Assembly: GCA_949318235.1 (NCBI GenBank)
Contig: OX439131.1
Location: forward strand, 36,598,805 to 36,662,804
Source: Ecdyonurus torrentis
Taxonomy: Eukaryota > Arthropoda > Insecta > Ephemeroptera > Heptageniidae
DNA: 64,000 nucleotides
Direction of reading: 5' to 3'
The translations under genes were made by a program, and so were the position numbers. The notes below the pieces were generated by a model. That model was not told the DNA's origin. It saw only the letters and a list, made by a program, of their open reading frames with translations, and searched no databases. This document shows positions 1-12,111 of this stretch, in pieces (position 1 is the first letter of the stretch; every line of letters begins with the position of its first letter).

Positions 1-1454
1 CATATTCATCACAGAAGTGAAGTACGACAATTTCTTGATTAATTAATGTTATAATTATGATACAATAGTAAAGCTGCAGTAATAGTAACTGTACATCTGA
101 ACACTATAATGAAATGACCCTTCAAAATTAAGGGGGTTTACTGACTGATATCTCGCAAACTAGACGGTCCCGAATTATAATATAAACACAAAGTAAAGAA
201 GAAATGGTACTTAAAAGTTTAATTACGTCAAACATGTGAAAACACAATTAAATATTCAAGTTATTCCACTTTACAGATAACATTTAAATGTGGAAGTTCA
301 AATTTAAGCGGAAAATTTTAGTCAAATTAGAAACTTTTTTAAAATTAAAAATATTATTAAAAAAATTTCAGAACAAAAAAATATGTATTTTTTAAATTTA
401 CTCCATTTTATTTGAAAATTATTGTGTTTGTTTTGTTGAAAATAAATCATGAACAATTTTGTTTTGGAAAATATAGTTCTTCTTTTGGCGATTTCCGGTC
501 CAAGTCGGATACCCTCTACGTTAATGCTTTTTATCATTTAGTAAGATATAGTATAATGTACTTGTGCTATTTTATTCATCAATTTTTATCCTACTTATTG
601 CAAGTACTAAAAATATTTGTATTATAATAAAATATATGTACATACATAAAAAAGTTTTAATTCATTCTAAACTTGATTTCAAAAGTCAATAATTTTAAAA
701 ACTAGGCCGAGTGTAGATATAGTTTTGTATCTTCTTGTAAATGCTAATAAGAAGATAATTGGATTAAAATTGTTATAATATAATAAAACATTGTTATAAT
801 ATAATAAAACATCTTAGATATTGTTTGTTTTGTAAAAGTTGAACCGTGAGTTTAAACTTAAAACATTAACGTCTAATTTAATATAACTGATTTCATTTAA
901 TATATGCAAATCTTGATGAATGTTAGTAATGCATATATTACATATTCTGTAATATTTTATTTAAAGTATCACTTGTGGGTAATTTACAATAATAAAATGG
1001 TTTTATATTAATTTATATTGTTTAAGCATTTTAGTATGTATATTTACAGCTGTTTTTCAGTATTCAAAATTGCTACAAAATATCATAATGAATAATTTTT
1101 TTATTTATATTATACTCATGTTTTCATTTACAGATTCTTTAATGTTTTGTGAACTCCTATTTATATTTCTATATAGAAATCATGAAAACATATTTTAAGA
1201 ATTGATAACGTAATTTTTGTTAATATTTCAAAATCAATTTTTGTTTTTAATTTTTGACCGTATTAAGTAGCTTTTTCACTGGTTGGTAATATTCTACGTA
1301 AATTGGCGTGTTTTCACCCATGCAACATTGAAAAATGGATTATTCACGTATATTCTTATGTCGATCATGAACAGTCCGATTCATAACAAGAACTCACGCC
1401 TTGCATTAGTTCTTCTTCTTTTATTTATTTAGTATTCTTTTATTTTTTTAGCAA

Positions 1455-1457
<3 letters not shown>
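1..1457. other. AT-rich sequence without recognisable feature
   Basis: No exon, structured repeat or TE terminus was recognised. If the GPCR model is right, this is intronic or contains 3' exons too diverged to see. A direct repeat of 'ataataaaacattgttataat' type lies near 775-810. Confidence 0.5.
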
Positions 1458-1545
<88 letters not shown>

Positions 1546-1546
1546 G
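1458..1546. repeat. (AT)n microsatellite
   Basis: A nearly pure AT array of about 88 bases with one phase slip near 1525. Confidence 0.97.
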
Positions 1547-2255
1547 AATATTTTGTCAAAATTATTTTCTTACTTTGGCGGACCCCCTAACCACTATGCT
1601 CAAAACTGCTTTGAAAAACGCGTAAATAAAAGAGCATTTTCTGGTCCAATTTTTGTATTTTTATCTCCATTTTTTTTTCGATTTGTTTTTCCTATTAATT
1701 TTCATTGAATTACATCTGATGTCCACTTAGAACTTAAAAGGATATAAGAATATTATACAGTACAAGCAGTAATTTCTATTAAATAATACAGTTTATTAAC
1801 TGGAGTGTATATTTTTCAAGTAGAATTTTGTAGAGCAAAGTATACATACAGTCACATACAGTTGAAATTTACAAAGTATAAGATGAACGAGTGAACCTCT
1901 CTATCTAGCTAGATATATACTTGAGAATATTGTAAAGATTGAAACTGATATTGCAATCTCAGTAATTGAATCCACTTTTTGAATCTTATCCTTTGAAATA
2001 ACTATTCCACCATACTGAACAATTTCTTACAGTTACATTTAATTTTTTTCTTATATCTTTCAAGTATATAATAATATAGAGGAGAAAAAAAAGAAGAAGA
2101 AGAAGGAAAGTCTATTGCCTTATCAATAAGATTTTTTTGTTTGTTTTATGAACTGATCCATCAGAAATGTAATTTAATAGTAAAGACTAATAATAAAAGT
2201 TCAAAGGAGATTGTCTTTCAAAAAGTGTTTTTAACAAACTAAAATGTAATTTTCT

Positions 2256-2520
2256 ATGACTGCTTCTGTTTACTTAAAATGCGGAAAAGGAAGTGCCGGA
2301 AGAGGAAACCACGTGACGGTAAAAGTGGGAGGTGGCTCAGGCCTAGCTTGCTGCTAGCAACAACTTCACTTTTACCGTCACGTGATTTCCTCTTCCGGCC
2401 ACTTCATTTTCCGCATTTTGAGTAAACATAAGCAGTCAAGTTTTCTCCCACTTTTACCGTCACGTGGTTTCCTTTTCCTGCACTTCCTTTTCCGCATTTT
2501 GAGTAAACATAAGCAGTCAT
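2256..2520. mobile_element. Foldback MITE with a duplicated right arm
   Basis: The left arm begins ATGACTGCTT and continues through AATGCGGAAAAGGAAGTGC and CCACGTGACGGTAAAAGTG. The same sequence returns inverted twice in tandem, at about 2366-2438 and 2443-2520, each ending AAGCAGTCA. So the element has one left arm, a 25-base spacer (AGGCCTAGCTTGCTGCTAGC) and two right arms. There is no coding capacity. Each arm holds an E-box-like CACGTG. The tandem arm probably arose by unequal exchange or replication slippage. Confidence 0.85.
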
Positions 2521-3286
2521 TGTAATGAAATATCTTATTATATACTATGAAATTAATACGTTTTATTACTATATATTTTGGTTTTTAATGTTATTATCTG
2601 TTGATCAAAATTAGCTTTTTTTTTATATTATATAATATCAATAATAAAAAATTGTACTGAATAAAATTTCAAACATGATTTGCGTGGAAGTTAATCCTAC
2701 GCATTTTATACAAAAAGCTATACCATTATGTAAAATTTTTACCAAATACTTTTATGTTTGTATTAATTTTTCATGTATGTAGGACGATTCAATAATAATC
2801 ATATAGAAAATTTGAATATTAAGAGAGGATATTATCATGACATTTCACATTAACCAATATGAACATTCCGGTTGTTTTAATTTAATTTTTTATTTCACTT
2901 CATTAATAATTCTCAGCATGTATTGTATTAATTATTATAATCCCTCGAGAATACTGATAACAAAATATTTCAGTATTAGAGATAACACACTTAGAAGTAA
3001 TTTTCTTTGTTCTAAACATTTTGACTATACAATCATTTTGTAAATAGGTCATTAGAGATTTTCTAGAAACACTTTAAGTGTTGAAATTAAGTGTGTAATT
3101 AAAGTTTAGGAGCAAAATATCGCTTTACGCAGCAAATTTACTTTTTATCGCTTTACATTCTTGTATCATTACTGAATTGAAGTGATTTTACAAATAGTTA
3201 AACGTTATTGTATTGAAAAAAAAAAGTATAATTTTATGAAATAATTAATTTGAGCCATTTTTGTAGCTACAAAAAGAAATGTGCAG

Positions 3287-3288
<2 letters not shown>

Positions 3289-3349
<61 letters not shown>
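3289..3349. repeat. (TC)n microsatellite
   Basis: About 60 bases of TC with a single TTT interruption near the right end. Confidence 0.97.
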
Positions 3350-3814
3350 ACTTTTGTTTTTAATTTTATTATTTATTAACAAAACTAATGTTATTTTTGT
3401 TGTTGTTTATATTTGACGAAAAGTTTAAGTATATATATCTTAGTAAAAATTGTAAAAAAAGCAAACAAACAATTTTTTACTTTTGTACCAATTTGGTTGT
3501 TGACAAAATATCAACAAAAATGTTGAACACATACATGACAAAGGAAAACATTACATTTAACGAACTGTATATGATATTTAAAACTAACATATTGTTCTTT
3601 CTATAAAGTCACACCAAAGGTGGAGTGAGATTGTATAAACAACAACTCATGTGAGAGAGTAACTGCTAGTGACAGGAACTCACGATTTATAATAGCTAGA
3701 ACAATGAGAACGCGTAATAACTTGTACTATCAGTAACAAGCAAATGTATATACTGCCGTTGCGTGAGTTGACAACGTCGCTCGAACTTCGCATTTTCATC
3801 GTCAAACAAAAAAC

Positions 3815-3840
3815 AAAAAAAAAAAAAAAAAAAAAAAAAA
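3815..3840. repeat. Poly-A tract
   Basis: An uninterrupted A run of about 26 bases, possibly the relic of a retroposed tail. No SINE body was recognised beside it. Confidence 0.9.
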
Positions 3841-4744
3841 CGAAAAAAAGAGCATATTATGCAAGCTTAACAGAAGTTGTTTTATATATTGTAAATTTAA
3901 ATCAATTTATATGGCCATTAAATTTTATTTAAAATATTTTAAAATTTAATTTATGTATTTTGTCTCTCAATATATATTTTTTTTAAAGTTAAATTTTTAT
4001 AACTTTTAACGTTACTATTATTAAATATTATTTTTTACAGGAAATTTAATTTAATGTATAAAGCAATGAAATGAAAACTCTTACTTATAAAAAAATATTG
4101 CTTGAAAAATATACTGCTGCTAAAGTTTATTCAAATTTATTATTTAAGTTTTTGAATGTTCCTTTTTTTTCTGGTTTCAAGAATAACTTAAAGAGATTGT
4201 AAAATAAATGTGATAAACTCGTGAGGTGATAAAAGTTACCATTACTGTATATTTCAGGAAATATAATCTACACCAATGATAATGTAATATACCATGTACA
4301 ATCTTTAGGCTATAAAATTCGTCTATGGTATATAAAAATATTATGTATGTATATTTTATGAACCCAATGTGATAAGATTGTAAGTCTATTTAAATAGTGT
4401 TATATATACATAACGTATAATAAATCAGAAATCACATTTTATATCACAATTTAATTCAACTCTAATTCAATATGAAAGTCGTCTACACGTGTGTTACCTG
4501 TGATCCAATTGTATCACATACATGCTTTGAATTTTTGTTGTAGTTGTTTGAAATGGTTAATAATATGTTTTGTTTTGTTTTAGTTACTTTATCGCATATC
4601 TAATCTGCTGGTCTCTTGTTGTTGTTGTTGTTGTAACACACACACATGCTGGTTTGTGTACATATTACTGTATTTTTAGCAATTGAATGCTACTTTTAAA
4701 TCATTTGTCATATTGACTGTTATAATTTATAAATCAACCTTCTT

Positions 4745-5035
4745 TATCCCAACGTAGACCCCGCACTTCCACTATTTTGGGCTCCAAATACCAAATCTGT
4801 GTAAGGTCGGACCAGTGCTCGTTAACGTGAAATCGTGTTTCCGTTTTAACGGCCGCACATGATGGCAGCACTCAATTAAGGGAGCACATGGTCATGCCAT
4901 CATGTGAGTACAGCTACGCTTCAGCACTTGAATGAGTGCAAGACTTTTTACAGTCGTTGACCCATCCAAGTACTGACCACGCTCGACATTGCTGAATTTC
5001 GGTGATCTCACGGGAACCTGCGCTCAGACAACGCG
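4745..5035 (-). mobile_element. 5S rRNA-derived SINE
   Basis: On the minus strand, about 5015-4960 reads GATCACCGAAATTCAGCAAT, then GTCGAGCGTGGTCAGTACTT and GGATGGG. This matches the internal half of animal 5S rRNA, including the pol III A-box-like and C-box regions, so it is a 5S-headed (SINE3-type) element. The body downstream (CACATGATGGCATGACCATG and later GGCCGTTAAAACGG) resembles 5S-derived SINEs I associate with insects. It is not a functional 5S gene: the 5' third is missing and the 3' third is unrelated. The tail end near 4745 is approximate. A short segment on the upstream side (GTAGACGGAAGGCAAGTCAA on the plus strand) is shared with the SINE at 29,961-30,490. Confidence 0.7.
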
Positions 5036-5289
5036 ATAATTGGAATTATAGACGTAGACGGAAGGCAAGTCAAACAGACTTACGCTCAAACACAGACTTG
5101 ACTTATCAGTAGGATTAAGGGATATGCAGTACTGGGACAAAAATGGGGAACAAGAATTGAGAGGGAAGTGACTGGATGACAAAAATAAGTAATGTAATTT
5201 ATGCTGCAGTTAATAATTACTATATATGTCATTGATCATAAATATGACTGTTATTGAATTGCATTATGCTATAAGATACCGGAGAAAAT

Positions 5290-5478
5290 TAATTACGTAA
5301 TAATTATGCTATATCCCATTTTCATATAAACACTTGTTTATTATTATAACATAATTTGCTATACTGCATATTTTCATAGCATAAATGTTATCTTGTATAG
5401 CATAATCATTTATGCTATTCCAATTTAGCAATAATAATTATACTGATTGACATAAATGTAGCTTAAATTACGTAATTT
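5290..5478. mobile_element. Family C foldback element, copy 1
   Basis: The element begins ATTACGTAATAATTATGCTA and ends with AAATTACGTAAT, giving inverted termini. The interior is rich in repeated, inverted ATTATGC/GCATAAT words. The same architecture occurs at 14981-15169 and in part at 32326-32466. It is non-coding and the superfamily is undetermined. Confidence 0.7.
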
Positions 5479-7609
5479 CTTCTTTCCGTGTACGTAACAC
5501 AATCACTATTATGTAATACAGCATAATAAATTTTGTTGTTATGAATAAATGATTCTGAAAATACCATAATTGATACATATTTATTCTTGTCCCGCAAAAA
5601 CTTGTAAGATTGTATGATCAATAAACGCAACACGCAACACACGATACATACATCAACTTTCCCTTTATCATATTGTAAACAATAAGTTTGTTTTTTTACT
5701 ATCTATCACGACGCATATATAATTAAAAGGACGTGTTACGTGTCAATAAAGTAATGACAAAGACTTACAAAAAACAATAGTATTAAAAAAATTAATTAAA
5801 AGTCAATACAAGAAGGCGTGAAATATAAAATCAATTTAAAGAAAAAACAAGAAGGCGTATTTTTATATGACGTCAAACCGCACTGGTTTTAGCAGAAAAG
5901 AGTAACATGTCACGTTTTTCATTATCCTTTTTAACTCTTTACTATACTCATCTTAAATATCTTAAGATTAAACTTCTTTCTTAGATTATATACACTCTCT
6001 CTCTTGACACTAGGCAGTAAAATGCCCTACTCTTAACATCTCTGGGTCATTATAAAATTAAACTCTAAAATGAAAGACATAACTTTTATAATTACTCTTT
6101 AATTATATAGGATGAATTAAAAGACAAATTGACCAAGGTATGTAATAACTTTATAAGTTTGTTAATTTGACGGTATTTTCTCTACTTCAATTTTATATAA
6201 TGTACGGTATGATGATAAAATCTTTAATTAATTTCTATATGATTTTTTTGAATGAATCTAATTCTTATAATCTAGCTCTTATTATACTGCAGAGACAGTA
6301 AGATTTAAATCTTGAAACAGTTGACTCGTTTTATATTTTGATGACAAAACCAAGATTCAAGTTGATTTTATTTTAGAGACTAAGCTTGACTGTGGATATA
6401 TTTATATATAAATATATTACTAAACTTATTTTAAAGAACGACCTTCTTGGATATATTTGGTACTAAAAAAGAAGGATATATGACTGGTAAGAAACAAAGT
6501 TCAAAAGCAGAATGTTTTAAAACAGTAAGATGTACTTTCTTTTTTATATTCATGGTCTTTTTTTTTTTTTTTTTTCTTAAAAAAAAAAAAAAAAACTTTT
6601 ACTTGCTGGTAGTTTTTCTATCTTAAAACAATTGCAATGCATAAAATAGAACGTACTGTACATGTGCTGTATATTTCATGACTTTCTTGCATTACTTATT
6701 TAAATATGCTCTTCTTCTTTAAGCTTCCTTTGTTCTCTTGTTTTGTTTTGCAAGTAAAAAAGAAAAATGTAAAAAAAGACAATATTGTTCGACAAATTCA
6801 GAAAAAAGGGTTATGAATAACTTTAATAATAATATATTTTTGATTTCAAAGCTTTTAAACGTGAAACTTTTTAAGCATTTGAAGTTTAATGAACCGTAAA
6901 TTAATATCGTGTAATGAGAGTAACCTCTATATCGGTTAAGAAATAGTAACGTGTATAATATATGGAAAATTGTAAAGTAATAAAATCCCTTGCATGGCAT
7001 CTTCCATTAAGTATTATGAATTTTTTTGATGGTATTATATTGAATGATAAAATGCATTAGTAAAAATTATTGACATTTCCATTATCATTATTGCATTTTC
7101 ATGTCCAGATATTGATCATACATTTAATATATTGGAAAATGTCAAATAAGAAAATATGCATAATCACTATTTTGAGTGATGGCCAATTTACGATTTTCAT
7201 TTCCTTTCTTTCTCACTCTCCTTACTTTCTATTTAAGCAGAGTGCCATTACTTAAGTCATTTTACGTATATTTTTGTTTATATCAATGGAATGAAAATGT
7301 AATTTGCTGTGAGCTAAATTGTAGCACTAGTCGTGTAATTTTTTTTAATACCCCCCCCCCCCCCCCCGCCCCCGCATACCGACAACATTCATGACTTTTT
7401 CTATAGGAAACATTCCAGCATTTTTCTGACTTTCAGTAACGAGAGTGTAGAATGTTTTAATGTAAAATAACGTAACATGTAGGAAACAACCTTTAAGTAA
7501 TAAAATATCATAAGGAAGTGCTTTTGTAATTCTACGCACAACCAAAGTATGTGTTTTTCACAACATCGTAAGAACTAATTAAAAGAAGAAATAGATGGTA
7601 TATACTTAC
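5479..7609. other. Intronic or downstream AT-rich sequence
   Basis: No exon was recognised. The notable contents are two direct repeats of CAAGAAGGCGT near 5811 and 5849, a TGACGTCA at 5868, facing poly-T/poly-A blocks at 6560-6595, and a C-tract listed separately. The 93-codon minus-strand frame at 6719-7000 has no motif and AT-driven composition. Confidence 0.5.
7351..7375. repeat. Poly-C tract
   Basis: Seventeen C residues, then G, then five C residues: an isolated C run, strikingly out of step with the local AT content. Confidence 0.95.
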
Positions 7610-7852
7610 TTGAGAGTAACTAACCAGTTTGCAGACTGCCAGACCAAAGGGCCAATGTTGAAGTATTAAGGTAGGTACGAAGGAGAAAGGAACACATGCT
7701 ATTGCCAGGAGTAGATCACCTCCAGCAAGGTTCACCAATAACAGGTTGGTGACTGTGCGCATACGTGGTGAAGCACGAACTGCAATGACCACTAGACCAT
7801 TACCAAGTAAGGCTACCACGAACACCAGGGTGTATGCCGCAAATATTAAACC
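7610..7852 (-). CDS. Neuropeptide GPCR (RYamide/luqin-receptor-like), exon encoding TM1-TM2-start of TM3
   Basis: This exon encodes residues 46-126 of a rhodopsin-like (class A) receptor, which would sit in the plasma membrane and couple a secreted neuropeptide to G proteins. It reads as TM1 with LLGN (Asn63, position 1.50), the intracellular loop motif MRTVTN, TM2 with NLAGGD (Asp91, 2.50), the loop motif WPFG, and CKLVSYSQ, whose Cys119 (3.25) normally forms the disulfide to extracellular loop 2. It is flanked by a clean acceptor (TTTCAG) and a consensus donor (GTAAGT), is 243 bp long and keeps phase 0 at both ends. From memory of the family, ILQxWPFG followed by CKLVxYSQ resembles arthropod RYamide receptors and related NPY/luqin receptors more than SIFamide, sulfakinin or tachykinin receptors. 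NPY-type or other peptide receptors remain possible. The next exon, expected to complete TM3 and its DRY motif, is not found in 1-7609. Confidence 0.88.
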
Positions 7853-7921
7853 CTGAAACAAAGAACAAAACATTTTTGCTTTATATATATTTAATAATAA
7901 TAATAGAATAACTTTATTTAA

Positions 7922-8041
7922 AGGCGTAGAACACCTTGAACAAGAAATAGATTAGAAATCAATGATTTTTGCCAAATCAACGTTGATTTTCAGGTTTGTT
8001 AGGATATTACACAGCTTTTTTGTTCAAGGTGTTCTACGCCT
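7922..8041. mobile_element. Family A foldback MITE, copy 1 (internally deleted)
   Basis: The termini AGGCGTAGAACACCTTGAAC and its complement at the right end are flanked by TTAA on both sides, a piggyBac-like target duplication. The copy keeps the TCAACGTTGA and TTAGGATATTAC blocks. It lacks the long central palindrome with TGACGTCA present in the copies at 11694 and 15196, so it is an internal deletion derivative. It lies in the GPCR intron, just upstream (on the minus strand) of the TM1-TM3 exon acceptor. Confidence 0.8.
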
Positions 8042-9165
8042 TAAAGGCGCATACACGGCTTTTTCAACCGTATTATATGAACCTTGACCAGAAAAATACA
8101 TTTTTAAATAACAGATTTACAACAAATTAGTTTTGACAAAATAACATTAACATACGAGACACTTTTTATGAAATATTGTAATACAACACATATTTAGTTA
8201 ATTAATTACACATAACGATTTTAAACTAATAATTAGACAAAATAATGGGTAAATTATACATTTGCACTTCACAATATTACCATAGTAATTACGTAGTATC
8301 AATAGTTTTATTGTTAAATATGTAACTATATAATTCATATCATGAGAGTAAATAATTTAGCAACTCTACAAATAAAGGAATGTGTATATGACGTGTAATT
8401 TAGTTTGATCGACATCAATCACCGAATACAACAGTTTTAGAAGCTCAATATATATATATTATGGAATTCAACTAAATTTTACGAGTTTTACTCACGAGCT
8501 ATATCACCAGATTAATGTCATAAAAAGGCACCTGTGTGGACTACTATACTGTATAATATATAATATCAAACTAAAAACCATTAATATAATGTCTATCACA
8601 TTTATGAGCTAAAAGTACATCAATAAAAAGTAAAAGGTCATAGAACCTGTCTAACCTAAACATTTTTGTCATTCTAAAAATTGAACTAATAAATCTTTTG
8701 TATGTCTACTTCTATTGTACTTTTTTTTGTTATATTGAGTTCTATTGCTATACAATAGCTTGTAAGGTTTTGATATGCATCAGAATTTTGACAAGCAACG
8801 AAAATATTTATTTCCTTTTATTAATATTTAAATTGCGCTATTTAATCACAATCTTTTGTTATTTTATATGTTTGAGTCTATAACTACAGTAAAGCTATAA
8901 AAAAAAAAATCAATGCTGTATAGTACGAACAAAACAAAAGTTTTGTCACAATTTACGATTAATTTACACGTAATAAATAGCTAATAGACTAAAACACCTA
9001 TTGTATAATCTTTAAATGATACGATTACTGTTGCTGTAAATTTAAACAGAAGTTATAATTAATATATAACTTTAGAATTGTAGAAACAATGATGTAATAC
9101 ATTTATAGCACTTATGATCGTATTTAATAATATGTGGCGAATAAACTCTATTCTAAAAAATTAGC
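8042..9165. other. GPCR intron sequence without recognised feature
   Basis: AT-rich, with no TE terminus, palindrome or long microsatellite recognised. Confidence 0.5.
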
Positions 9166-9310
9166 TACTGCGGGATTTGACTAAAAATGTGTAAATAAAG
9201 AAAAATGTGAAATTTCGCTATTGATACATTAGGATAAGGTAACTTCAAAAAAAAAAAATCTTTTTAGATTTTGAGATACAAGCCATCTAAATACAACCCT
9301 TAACTCAGTA
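9166..9310 (+). mobile_element. Family D repeat, copy 1
   Basis: It begins AGCTACTGCGGGATTTGACT and ends CCATCTAAATACAACCCTTA. Both ends recur in the same order at 17483-18629, where the body is longer. Here the block GATACATTAGGATAA is intact, whereas in the second copy it is interrupted by a hAT-like element. The family type is unknown; no inverted ends are seen. Confidence 0.65.
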
Positions 9311-9344
9311 TTAAGTTATATTATTAAAAACAATTGAGAAATTC

Positions 9345-9478
9345 ATTATAAGGAGGTAGGGGACCGTAGATAGCAGCACGGTGTATTTAGATAGGAAAGC
9401 ACCAGCTGTGATCCGATGTCAGACTTTTTCCTATGAAATTTTAATGTGATGCCATCTACGGTTCCCTCTCTCCATAAT
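9345..9478. repeat. Imperfect foldback (inverted repeat)
   Basis: The left arm (AGGTAGGGGACCGTAGATAG) and the right arm (CCATCTACGGTTCCCTCTCT) are inverted, with about 50-base arms and several mismatches. The element is single-copy here and is probably an old MITE. Confidence 0.6.
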
Positions 9479-10458
9479 CAATAAATTTACACGAGTATTC
9501 TATTACTTCATTATTAAGATATTCAAATATTGAAGGAAATAATCAGTTCTGTAAGATACTAATATACATAAGAACGAAATAATTGGCAGGGAACAAAAAT
9601 TTAATTGCATAAAATTTAAAAGTTTTTCATGGATGTTGCATACAATTGAATTTATAGCATTTTGAAAACATTTCTCCATGTAAATAGGTCGTTACTTTTA
9701 AAGTTGATATATTGGGGAAAATGAGATGCAAAATAATATTATGTATAAAACACACACACTACGTTCTACGTACTTTCTAAATACAATTTTGTATGTTCTT
9801 TTCATGACTATATGTAGTAGAATTATAAAGCTTATTTATATTCAGTACTATACGATATTGTTCAGACATGATCAATAATTCAATTCTTTTTTTTTTTTTC
9901 TTTTTTTTTTTTGATTAAGTCTCAGTCTGAGATTTATATTAAATAAAAATTTGTTTGAAATTTCAGATCATCTTGTATATACGTGATTCAATTCAATTTG
10001 ACAAAAATTTCTAATATTAATAAATAAATCATTCATGCTCATGAAATATTTGCGTAACGACTGAATGGACAAAAAAATGTAATAATAATAATATCATTTA
10101 TTTTCATTCATTCTTTTTTTATGTTATATATTTATATTAAGTTTTATTTTTAATACAAAACATATTATCAAGTATCCCTGCGAAAAAAAAAAAAAGAAAA
10201 AAGAAAGTCTATCATTTCATTTTTATAAATGACATTTGATTTGAAATGAGAAAGAAAATGTTATATGGTTCACTGTATTTTAATTTCCTTGAGCTTTTTG
10301 TCAGTAGTTCCAATATGATATTGTTATGAAAATAGAAATAGCAGAGAAAAATTCTATATCGGATTTTATATTTATAACTTATGCAGTATATTGCGTGGTT
10401 AACATTTGTAATGTATTCAATATGCAAATTTGCAAATAGAATTACATGGTTAAAAATA

Positions 10459-10461
<3 letters not shown>
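9479..10461. other. GPCR intron sequence without recognised feature
   Basis: AT-rich. Short T-tracts lie near 9890-9912, an A-tract near 10183-10196, and there is no TE terminus. Confidence 0.5.
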
Positions 10462-10510
<49 letters not shown>

Positions 10511-10519
10511 TATATATAT

Positions 10520-10582
<63 letters not shown>
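10462..10582. repeat. Compound (AT)n-(CA)n-(AT)n microsatellite
   Basis: Two AT arrays flank a short ACACAC block at about 10521-10530. Confidence 0.95.
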
Positions 10583-10586
<4 letters not shown>

Positions 10587-11495
10587 TGTACATACACACA
10601 CACACTCATAATATGAAAATATCAAAAATAACAAGATCTACATGCTTTTTGCATTAAAATATATTAATTATATAATATAATATAATATGATTTGTCAGAA
10701 TTATTAAAAAAAATCCCGAGTGTAAATCAAGATTAATGCATTAAGGATTGCAATGTACTATATTATAAAATAATGGGGTTTTGTATTAAATCATAGAATA
10801 ACAAACAAAAAAATCCCATAATTTTTTTATTTTTTAATACAGGAAAACTAAAACTGCAAGTTAAACAATATGAATCCAAACGATATCTTTAGTAGTTTAT
10901 TATTATTTTACAGGAAATGAAGAACTGTGTTGAAAATTTCCTCTTTATAGAAAAGAACGAAGAAGGAAAAAAAAGTTTTGATAAAGTGATAGAAATAAAG
11001 TGAATATCTCATGAATGAACGAGATAAAAATAAACTACTTTATAATAGTTTATTGCTGTAATAAATTTCAGCATTTTATTTTTCTCTTATACTTTTACTC
11101 TCTCTTTACTTTTTTACTGTTTTATATATAGCAAATTTTTAAGCTGAAGCTACCTCAATGTTTCCAAAATACTTTGTTTTGTTTTATTTGCTTCTCACAG
11201 AATTACTGATTTACTGAATTAAAGTAACTATTCTAAAATATGAATTTAAATTTATAAATTTGTTGACGATAAGAAAGAAAAAAAAAATTATAACAATCTT
11301 TAAACAATTCCTGTCGCCAAAATATAGCTGCCCGATTATTAGTATTATGTCATTCAATAAGTTATGAGAGTTTGTAATTTAACACCTATTTTACATCTAG
11401 GTAGATTTCAAAAATAAAAATTTCCTGTAACTTCGTGTTTTTATAAAGCAGTCAAAATAAATGTATACCAATTGGAACGGAATTAAAGTTACATT
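10583..11495. other. GPCR intron sequence without recognised feature
   Basis: AT-rich, with only a short CA run (about 10595-10605) and no exon or TE terminus recognised. Confidence 0.5.
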
Positions 11496-11692
11496 GCAGG
11501 TAAATGAATCCTGTATTTTGCAATAAGTACACTTTAATTTGGAACAGGCAGGAATAAACTACAATACCACTAAGTTAGTCACACCTTTATTGTAGCATAT
11601 TGCACCTGCATTATGTATTATTGTAGTATAATAATACCTGTTCTAGGTTATGTATGTCTACCTATTGCATTTACAGGATTTAAATACCTGCC
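11496..11692. mobile_element. Family E foldback element, copy 1
   Basis: The left end GCAGGTAAATGAATCCTGTA and the right end ATTTACAGGATTTAAATACC are imperfect inverted repeats. An internal TATGTCTACCTATTG block and AATAAACTACAATA are shared with a copy cut by the window end at 63922-64000. It abuts the Family A element at 11694. Confidence 0.6.
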
Positions 11693-11693
11693 C

Positions 11694-11994
11694 GAACACC
11701 TTGAACAAAAAAGTTGCGTAATATCCTAACAAACCTGAAAATCAACGTTGATTTGGCCGGAGTCATTGATTTTTAATTTATTTTCCATTCACAAAATGCC
11801 GCTGCCGGTCACTGACGTCACAGCTCGCTCGGTTTACTTGCGCGTGGACCAGGCGAGCTGTGACGTCAGTGACCGGCAGTGGCATTTTGTGAATGGAAAA
11901 TAAATTAGAAATCAATGACTCCGTCCAAATCAACGTTGATTTGCAGGTTTGTTAGGATATTACGCCACTTTTTTGTTCAAGGTGTTCTACGCCT
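11694..11994. mobile_element. Family A foldback MITE, copy 2 (full centre)
   Basis: This is a long near-perfect palindrome. Outer arms carry GAACACCTTGAACAAAAAAG, followed by AATCAACGTTGATTTGGCCG and CATTCACAAAATGCC, then CACTGACGTCACAGCTCG. A short spacer (about 11832-11850) separates it from the mirrored half. Two TGACGTCA sites, at 11813 and 11861, sit close to the axis. It lies about 120 bases from the start-codon exon of the GPCR. The element is non-coding and its left terminus is eroded where it meets Family E. Confidence 0.88.
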
Positions 11995-12111
11995 TTATAT
12001 TGTATATGATATAAATAATATAATAATAATAATGTATATAATAATATTATATTGTATATTTATATTATTCTAATATATAGTTGTATATTTAAGTTTTTTT
12101 AATTAATTTAC

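Larger units (their letters stand above)
2521..4744. other. AT-rich sequence with microsatellites only
   Basis: Apart from the TC array and A-tract listed separately, nothing was recognised. A short TTG array lies at about 4617-4634 and a CA run at about 4637-4646. Small open frames at 2837-3043 and 3388-3606 have AT-driven composition and no motifs. Confidence 0.5.
7853..12111 (-). other. GPCR intron between the two coding exons
   Basis: The intron is bounded by GTAAAT at the 5' end and TTTCAG at the 3' end on the minus strand. It contains two Family A elements, a Family D fragment, a one-off foldback, a Family E element and an AT/CA microsatellite, all listed separately. I see no alternative exon in it. 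Confidence 0.7.

Noticed and set aside
4960..5015. Possible 5S rRNA gene
   Set aside because: Only the middle of 5S is present, with substitutions and a non-5S 3' half; it is a SINE head.
6719..7000. 93-codon minus-strand ORF as a membrane protein
   Set aside because: Phe/Leu/Lys/Tyr-rich composition follows from AT-rich DNA, and there are no motifs or splice context.
1..7609. Search for the next GPCR exon (TM3 to TM5)
   Set aside because: No minus-strand stretch with an acceptor followed by a TM3-like segment and DRY motif was found; the GC-richer patches here are a SINE and a foldback.
9166..9310. Helitron 3' end
   Set aside because: There is no terminal CTRR with preceding hairpin, and no TC start at the left edge.
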